A program made the translations under genes and the position numbers. Positions 40,222 through 44,745 of a stretch of DNA of 44,745 bases are shown piece by piece. The notes beneath the pieces were generated by a model. It was not told the origin of the DNA and made no database searches. It worked only from the letters and a program-made list of their open reading frames with translations. Source of the DNA: an uncultured Lachnospiraceae bacterium (GTDB lineage Bacteria; Bacillota; Clostridia; Lachnospirales; Lachnospiraceae); NCBI GenBank assembly GCA_948441955.1, contig CAOJQZ010000011.1:1-44745 (forward strand). The letters run 5' to 3'. Numbering within the stretch: position 1 is the first letter of the stretch; each line of letters opens with the position of its first letter.

Positions 40222-41236
40222 TTATACCGAAGGAGCACATCCTTTGATTTTAAAAAGGCTGGAGGAGACAAATTTTCAGCAGACGGAAGGGTATGGAAAT
40301 GATATTTACTGTGCCCGGGCGAAAGAAAGAATAAGAAAGCTCTGTAAGGCGGAGGATGCGGACGTACATTTTCTTGTGGGAGGAACACAGGTAAATTTTA
40401 CAGTGATTAGTTCCATTTTAAGACCCCATCAGGGCGTGGCGGCGGCATCAAGCGGTCACATTAATATGCATGAGACAGGTGCTGTGGAGGCCACAGGACA
40501 TAAGGTGCTGACGATTCCCAGCGAAGACGGAAAGATTACGGCGGAACAGGTGCGCGCTCTTTATGAGGCCCACTGGTCAGATGCGGATCACGAGCATATG
40601 GTACAGCCGGGGATGGTGTATATCTCTCATCCGACAGAAAACGGAACGCTCTACAGCAAAGAGGAGCTTACGGCGCTTAAAAGGACCTGTACGGCTCTCG
40701 GGCTCCCTCTTTTTCTTGACGGGGCACGGATGGGTTACGGACTGGCTTCAGAAAAATCTACCTTTGGACTGGAGGATATTGCAGAGCTTACGGATGTATT
40801 TTATATTGGGGGTACGAAGGTGGGAGCCTTGTTTGGAGAGGCGGTTGTGATTACAAATCCGAATTTCAGAAGAGATTTCCGCTACCTGATTAAGCAGCAT
40901 GGAGGAATGCTGGCAAAGGGAAGGCTGCTTGGTATTCAGTTTGATGTTTTGTTTGAGAACGGACTTTATTTTGAGCTTGCAGGGCATGCAGACGCTTTGG
41001 CAATGCGTTTAAAAGAGGCGTTTGTAAAGAAGGGCTATGAACTTCGTTATGATTCCTGGACGAATCAGCAGTTTCCGATTCTTCCCAATGATCATATAAA
41101 AAAGCTTAAGAAGGATTATTCCTTTGCTCTCTGGGAGACAGTCGACGAGGCCCACAAGGCGGTTCGTTTTTGTACAAGCTGGGCTACAAAGGAGGAGGCG
41201 GTCGACGCCCTGATCCGTGATATTGAGGCATTATAA
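40202..41236 (+). CDS. ltaE: Low-specificity L-threonine aldolase
   Basis: A pyridoxal-phosphate enzyme that splits L-threonine or allo-threonine to glycine and acetaldehyde. 344 residues from ATG 40202, which follows GGAGGAAG; a longer in-frame start at 40070 would run through tsaB and is unlikely. The cofactor lysine is K206 in IGGTKVG, with FLDGARMG at 171-178 supplying the aspartate that holds the cofactor ring. It lies inside the t6A gene run, which uses threonine as a substrate. Whether that is functional or chance is open. Confidence 0.88.
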   Translation: MFQFQCDYTEGAHPLILKRLEETNFQQTEGYGNDIYCARAKERIRKLCKAEDADVHFLVGGTQVNFTVISSILRPHQGVAAASSGHINMHETGAVEATGHKVLTIPSEDGKITAEQVRALYEAHWSDADHEHMVQPGMVYISHPTENGTLYSKEELTALKRTCTALGLPLFLDGARMGYGLASEKSTFGLEDIAELTDVFYIGGTKVGALFGEAVVITNPNFRRDFRYLIKQHGGMLAKGRLLGIQFDVLFENGLYFELAGHADALAMRLKEAFVKKGYELRYDSWTNQQFPILPNDHIKKLKKDYSFALWETVDEAHKAVRFCTSWATKEEAVDALIRDIEAL

Positions 41237-41237
41237 G

Positions 41238-41681
41238 ATGCTGTATGTTAAAGAAATCTGTGAAAGAGAGCTTCCTATGGCTGCATTGCTGGAAAGAAAA
41301 ATTTTTTCAGACCCGTGGAGTGAGAAGGCGTTTTTCGAAACGCTGCAGAGTCCGGGAACCATCATGTTTGGAGCTTGGGAGGGAGAGAGTCTTGCGGGCT
41401 ATGTGATCGTATACTATGTTCTTGACGAGGCGGAGATCGTGCGTCTTGCAGTAAAAGAGTCCTGCAGAAGAAAAGGGGCTGCCGGTCAGCTGTTCCTAAA
41501 GGTGAAGGAATTTTGTGCAGAAAAAAATATTACAGATATTTTTCTGGAGGTGCGCAGAAGCAATGTTCCGGCAATTACATTTTATCGGAAACACGGCTTT
41601 CAGACAGATGGAATTCGAAAAAATTTCTATACGAATCCAACGGAGGATGCTATACTTATGAGCAGTAAAGCTGTAAAATAG
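41238..41681 (+). CDS. rimI: Ribosomal protein S18-alanine N-acetyltransferase-like enzyme
   Basis: A 147-residue GNAT acetyltransferase. RimI acetylates the N-terminus of ribosomal protein S18 and is commonly encoded among tsaB, tsaE and tsaD, as here. Seen: SDPWSEKAF, VRLAVKESCRRKGAAGQLF (acetyl-CoA loop), VRRSNVPAITFYRKHGF and the C-terminal NFY. ATG 41238 is chosen; a GTG 21 bases upstream is in frame but would overlap ltaE. Confidence 0.87.
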   Translation: MLYVKEICERELPMAALLERKIFSDPWSEKAFFETLQSPGTIMFGAWEGESLAGYVIVYYVLDEAEIVRLAVKESCRRKGAAGQLFLKVKEFCAEKNITDIFLEVRRSNVPAITFYRKHGFQTDGIRKNFYTNPTEDAILMSSKAVK

Positions 41682-41787
41682 ATGGAAAAGCTGACAGCAG
41701 TTTCCACTATGCAATGGAATATTAAGAGGATATAATGTAGGCGTAACAAGGAGATAAATAAGCGAAGTATACGCAGGGAGGAATTGT

Positions 41788-42021
41788 ATGCGCCAGTATA
41801 ATACAAGTTTAAAGGAAACAAATGAACTAGAGAAGATTATATGTAATAAATGCGGAAAAGAAATCCTGGTTCTCAGAGGGGTTCCCCAGGAGGATGTACT
41901 TCAGGTGGAAAAGAGATGGGGATATTTTTCCGATAAGGATAACTGTGTGGACCAGTTTGATCTTTGCGAGGAATGCTATGATGAGTTCGTAAAAGATTTC
42001 CGGATTAAAATAAGAAATTGA
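41788..42021 (+). CDS. Small protein with two CXXC pairs, unknown function
   Basis: A 77-residue, highly charged protein with C19-x2-C22 in CNKCGKE and C60-x2-C63 in CEECYDEF, probably a zinc-binding ribbon split over the chain. I do not recognise a named family. GGGAGG lies well placed before the ATG, and the gene fills the gap between rimI and rnz, with only eight bases to the latter. Conserved position near tRNA genes suggests an RNA- or ribosome-related job, but that is inference. Confidence 0.75.
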   Translation: MRQYNTSLKETNELEKIICNKCGKEILVLRGVPQEDVLQVEKRWGYFSDKDNCVDQFDLCEECYDEFVKDFRIKIRN

Positions 42022-42029
42022 GGTAGATT

Positions 42030-42938
42030 ATGTTAGATGTATGTTTGTTAGGAACAGGAGGAATGATGCCTCTGCCGTATCGGTGGCTTACGGCATTGAT
42101 GGTGCGTTACAATGGAAGCAGTACACTGATTGACTGCGGGGAAGGTACGCAGATTGCAATTAAAGAAAAGGGATGGAGCTTTAAACCGATTGATGTAATC
42201 TGCTTTACTCATTATCACGGCGATCATATCAGCGGTCTTCCGGGTCTTTTGCTTACGATGGGGAATGCGGACCGGACAGAGCCGCTTACCCTGATTGGCC
42301 CCAAGGGACTTGAACGAGTAGTAAATTCCCTTCGTGTAATTGCACCAGAGCTTCCTTTTTCCATCAAATATATAGAGATAAACGAGCCCTTTCGAATGAT
42401 GGAAATGAATGGATTCAGACTGAAGGCGTTTCGCGTGAATCATAATGTGCCTTGCTACGGTTATACGATGGAAATTGACCGTGCGGGGAAATTTGATGTG
42501 GCCCGTGCAAATGCAGCGGAGATTCCGCAGAAGTACTGGGGGCAGCTTCAGAGAGGGGAAAAAGTGGAAACGAAAGGGGAGATCTATACGCCGGATATGG
42601 TGCTGGGTCCTCCGAGAAAGGGCCTTAAGCTTACCTATTGCACAGACACTCGTCCGACAGATTCTATTAGAGATAATGCCAGAGGCTCAGACTTGTTTAT
42701 CTGTGAGGGCATGTATGGGGAGAAGGATAAGCAGAAGAAGGCAAGGGAATATAAGCATATGACATTTTATGAAGCGGCACAGCTTGCAAAGGAGGCTGAG
42801 GTAAAGGAAATGTGGCTTACACATTACAGCCCTTCTCTTGCAAAGCCTGAGGAATACATGGAGGAAGTGAGAAAGATATTCCCGGGAACAATCGCAGCGA
42901 AGGACTGCCGTACTGCTGAGCTTGTATTTTCGGATTAA
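42030..42938 (+). CDS. rnz: Ribonuclease Z
   Basis: A metallo-beta-lactamase-fold endonuclease that trims tRNA precursors at the 3' end. 302 residues, the short bacterial form. The zinc motif is HYHGDH at 61-66, with VNHNVPCYGY, the CTDTRPTDS segment carrying a metal-binding aspartate, and a C-terminal LTHYSPS. It lies eight bases after the small CXXC gene. Confidence 0.93.
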   Translation: MLDVCLLGTGGMMPLPYRWLTALMVRYNGSSTLIDCGEGTQIAIKEKGWSFKPIDVICFTHYHGDHISGLPGLLLTMGNADRTEPLTLIGPKGLERVVNSLRVIAPELPFSIKYIEINEPFRMMEMNGFRLKAFRVNHNVPCYGYTMEIDRAGKFDVARANAAEIPQKYWGQLQRGEKVETKGEIYTPDMVLGPPRKGLKLTYCTDTRPTDSIRDNARGSDLFICEGMYGEKDKQKKAREYKHMTFYEAAQLAKEAEVKEMWLTHYSPSLAKPEEYMEEVRKIFPGTIAAKDCRTAELVFSD

Positions 42939-42955
42939 AAAGGGTTGTGTAAATT

Positions 42956-43987
42956 ATGAGTGAGAATATGAAGGACATATTGATTCTGGCAATTGAAAGT
43001 TCGTGTGATGAAACGGCAGCAGCCGTTGTTAAAAATGGAAGGGAGGTTCTTTCCAATATCATTTCATCTCAGATTGCACTTCATACGCTGTACGGCGGGG
43101 TTGTGCCGGAAATTGCCTCAAGAAAGCATATAGAAAAAATAAATCAGGTAATCCAGGCGGCGCTTTCAGAAGCAGACGTGACTCTTGAAGAAATTGATGC
43201 AGTCGGCGTTACCTATGGTCCGGGACTGGTAGGGGCGCTGCTTGTAGGCGTCGCAGAGGCAAAAGCGCTGGCCTATGCAGCAGGGAAGCCTCTAGTTGGC
43301 GTACATCATATCGAGGGGCACATTGCTGCAAATTTTATTGAGCATAAAGAGTTGGAGCCGCCGTTTTTTTCCCTTGTTGTGTCAGGAGGACACACGCATC
43401 TGGTTCATGTGAAGGATTATGGAAAGTTCGACATTATCGGGAGAACCCGGGATGATGCGGCAGGCGAAGCGTTTGACAAAGTGGCGCGGGCCATCGGGTT
43501 AGGATATCCGGGAGGACCTAAAATTGATAAGGTGGCAAAAGAAGGGAATCCGGAGGCGATTGCGTTTCCGCGGGCTCATATGGAGGATGCACCGTATGAT
43601 TTCAGTTTTAGCGGGGTAAAATCAGCGGTTCTTAACTATATCAACGGGTGTAAGATGAAGGGAGAAACCTATTGTCAGGCTGATGTTGCCGCATCATTTC
43701 AGAAGGCGGTTACAGATGTACTGGTGGATAACGCCATGCGTGCAGTAGAGGAATATCAGATAGACCGGTTTGCAATTGCAGGAGGCGTTGCATCTAACAC
43801 AGCACTCAGAGAGGCAATGAAAAGAGCGTGCGATGAACGGAACGTAAAATTTTATTATCCGTCGCCTGTGTATTGTACAGATAATGCAGCGATGATTGGC
43901 ACAGCAGCTTACTATGAATACAAAAACGGTACAAGGCATGGATGGGACCTGAATGCAGTTCCTAATCTGAAGCTGGGAGAGAGATAG
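42956..43987 (+). CDS. tsaD: tRNA t6A biosynthesis catalytic subunit TsaD
   Basis: Catalyses transfer of the threonylcarbamoyl group to A37 of tRNA. The 343 residues match the family. Seen: IESSCDETAAAVV near 13-25, VTYGPGLVGALLVG, metal-binding HIEGH at 118-122, SGGHTHLVHV and GGVASN near the end. With tsaE and tsaB upstream, only tsaC/sua5 of the t6A set is missing here. ispD begins on the base after its stop. Confidence 0.95.
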   Translation: MSENMKDILILAIESSCDETAAAVVKNGREVLSNIISSQIALHTLYGGVVPEIASRKHIEKINQVIQAALSEADVTLEEIDAVGVTYGPGLVGALLVGVAEAKALAYAAGKPLVGVHHIEGHIAANFIEHKELEPPFFSLVVSGGHTHLVHVKDYGKFDIIGRTRDDAAGEAFDKVARAIGLGYPGGPKIDKVAKEGNPEAIAFPRAHMEDAPYDFSFSGVKSAVLNYINGCKMKGETYCQADVAASFQKAVTDVLVDNAMRAVEEYQIDRFAIAGGVASNTALREAMKRACDERNVKFYYPSPVYCTDNAAMIGTAAYYEYKNGTRHGWDLNAVPNLKLGER

Positions 43988-44704
43988 ATGAAAAGGCATT
44001 GTACAGCAATTGTTTTGGCGGCAGGCCAGGGCAGGCGCATGGGCACGGCGGTACAGAAACAGTATTTGGAGCTGAAAGGGAAGCCGCTGTTATATTATTC
44101 TTTAAAAGTATTTGAGGATTCAGAAGTTATTGATGATATCATTTTGGTAGTGGGAAAAGATCAGGAGGAATTTGTCCGTGCTGAGATTGTAGAAAAGTAT
44201 CATATTACAAAGATCTGGAAAATAGTATCCGGAGGAGACGAGCGGTATGCCTCCGTGTGGCGGGGGCTTGAGGCGGCAGGCTCTATGGAGACAGAGGGAT
44301 ACGTCTTTATCCATGACGGCGCAAGACCCTTTATTGATGAAGGGATTATAAAGAGAGGGTATGACACTGTTTTAAAATATAAGGCATGTGCTGCGGGAAT
44401 GCCCAGCAAGGATACCGTTAAGCGGGTAGATGATCAGCAGTTTGCCAAGGAAACCCCGGAAAGAAAATATGTGTGGCTGGTGCAGACGCCGCAGATATTT
44501 GAAAGGTCGTTGATCATTCAAGCATATTCCCGTCTGATGAGGGAAGAAAATATTAATGTGACAGATGACGCTATGGTTGTGGAACAGATGATGAAAATGC
44601 CTGTAAAGCTCTTTAAAGGGGATTATGAGAATATAAAGGTTACTACTCCGGAGGACATGGAGATTGCCAATGTCTTTCTCGGGAAAAGATTGAAAAAGGT
44701 ATAA
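43988..44704 (+). CDS. ispD: 2-C-methyl-D-erythritol 4-phosphate cytidylyltransferase
   Basis: Third step of the non-mevalonate isoprenoid pathway, forming CDP-methylerythritol from CTP. 238 residues. The nucleotide-binding start is VLAAGQGRRMG at 9-19 followed by KQYLELKGKP, then VFIHDGARPF, KDTVKRV and VTDDAMVVEQ with the family spacing. GGGAGAG in the end of tsaD acts as the ribosome site. No sign of an IspF fusion. Confidence 0.94.
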   Translation: MKRHCTAIVLAAGQGRRMGTAVQKQYLELKGKPLLYYSLKVFEDSEVIDDIILVVGKDQEEFVRAEIVEKYHITKIWKIVSGGDERYASVWRGLEAAGSMETEGYVFIHDGARPFIDEGIIKRGYDTVLKYKACAAGMPSKDTVKRVDDQQFAKETPERKYVWLVQTPQIFERSLIIQAYSRLMREENINVTDDAMVVEQMMKMPVKLFKGDYENIKVTTPEDMEIANVFLGKRLKKV

Positions 44705-44711
44705 TTTGTGA

Positions 44712-44740
44712 TTGACTTAGAAAAAATTATATGATATGAT
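44712..44740 (+). promoter_or_regulatory. Strong promoter at the window edge
   Basis: TTGACT (44712-44717), 17 AT-rich bases, TATGAT (44735-44740), pointing out of the window. A gene probably starts within about 100 bases beyond the end. Confidence 0.65.
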
Positions 44741-44745
44741 ATATT

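Noticed and set aside
1..44745. CRISPR array, tRNA, rRNA, prophage or insertion sequence
   Set aside because: No regularly spaced repeats, cloverleaf sequences, rRNA-like stretches, transposase, integrase or phage structural genes were seen.

Overview
The window is chromosomal DNA from an anaerobic, low-to-mid GC member of the Clostridia, most likely a gut Lachnospiraceae (Clostridium cluster XIVa). The evidence is strong AGGAGG-type ribosome binding sites, TTGACA/TATAAT promoters, ATP-type PEP carboxykinase, a CD1871A-type CXXC mini-protein, clostridial Nth and MutY iron-sulfur loops, a HelD protein, and the protein sequences as a whole. I cannot name a species. No rRNA, tRNA, CRISPR array, prophage or insertion sequence is visible. 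One long perfect palindrome (870-901) looks like a dispersed REP-type element.

Layout, left to right. 1-207 holds two strong hairpins of unknown identity. Next come nth (minus), then a plus-strand PHP phosphoesterase / TlpA-like lipoprotein / 48-residue CXXC protein / polytopic 4Fe-4S protein run that looks like a membrane redox module. An orphan PTS-IIC-like membrane protein, a corrinoid adenosyltransferase, a small alarmone synthetase (relQ) and a single reading frame fusing SfsA to MutY follow. A minus-strand malic enzyme-aspartase operon and an XRE regulator sit before the most unusual locus (about 10.4-21.2 kb): a complete dipeptide-type ABC importer (dppBCDF plus lipoprotein dppA), a creatininase-family hydrolase, an acylating aldehyde dehydrogenase, a stand-alone CitF-like CoA-transferase and a YczE-like membrane protein, all on the plus strand and tightly spaced. 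It reads as an uptake-hydrolysis-oxidation pathway that ends in CoA transfer; its substrate is not identifiable from sequence.

The middle holds a minus-strand lipid cluster (diacylglycerol kinase-like, GDPD, PAP2) with a bacteriohemerythrin, a TetR regulator divergent from tex, then yitT-like and pckA. A possible small RNA (about 24.33-24.41 kb) lies between the lipid kinase and tetR. The L-arabinose locus follows: an AraC-type regulator divergent from araA, an FGGY kinase and araD. An ECF S-component, helD and galM come next.

The right end is a dense plus-strand housekeeping run: tsaE, tsaB, threonine aldolase, rimI, a small CXXC/CXXC protein, ribonuclease Z, tsaD and ispD. It brings together the t6A tRNA-modification genes with a threonine-consuming enzyme and a tRNA-processing nuclease. 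A strong promoter in the last 35 bases points to another gene just outside the window.
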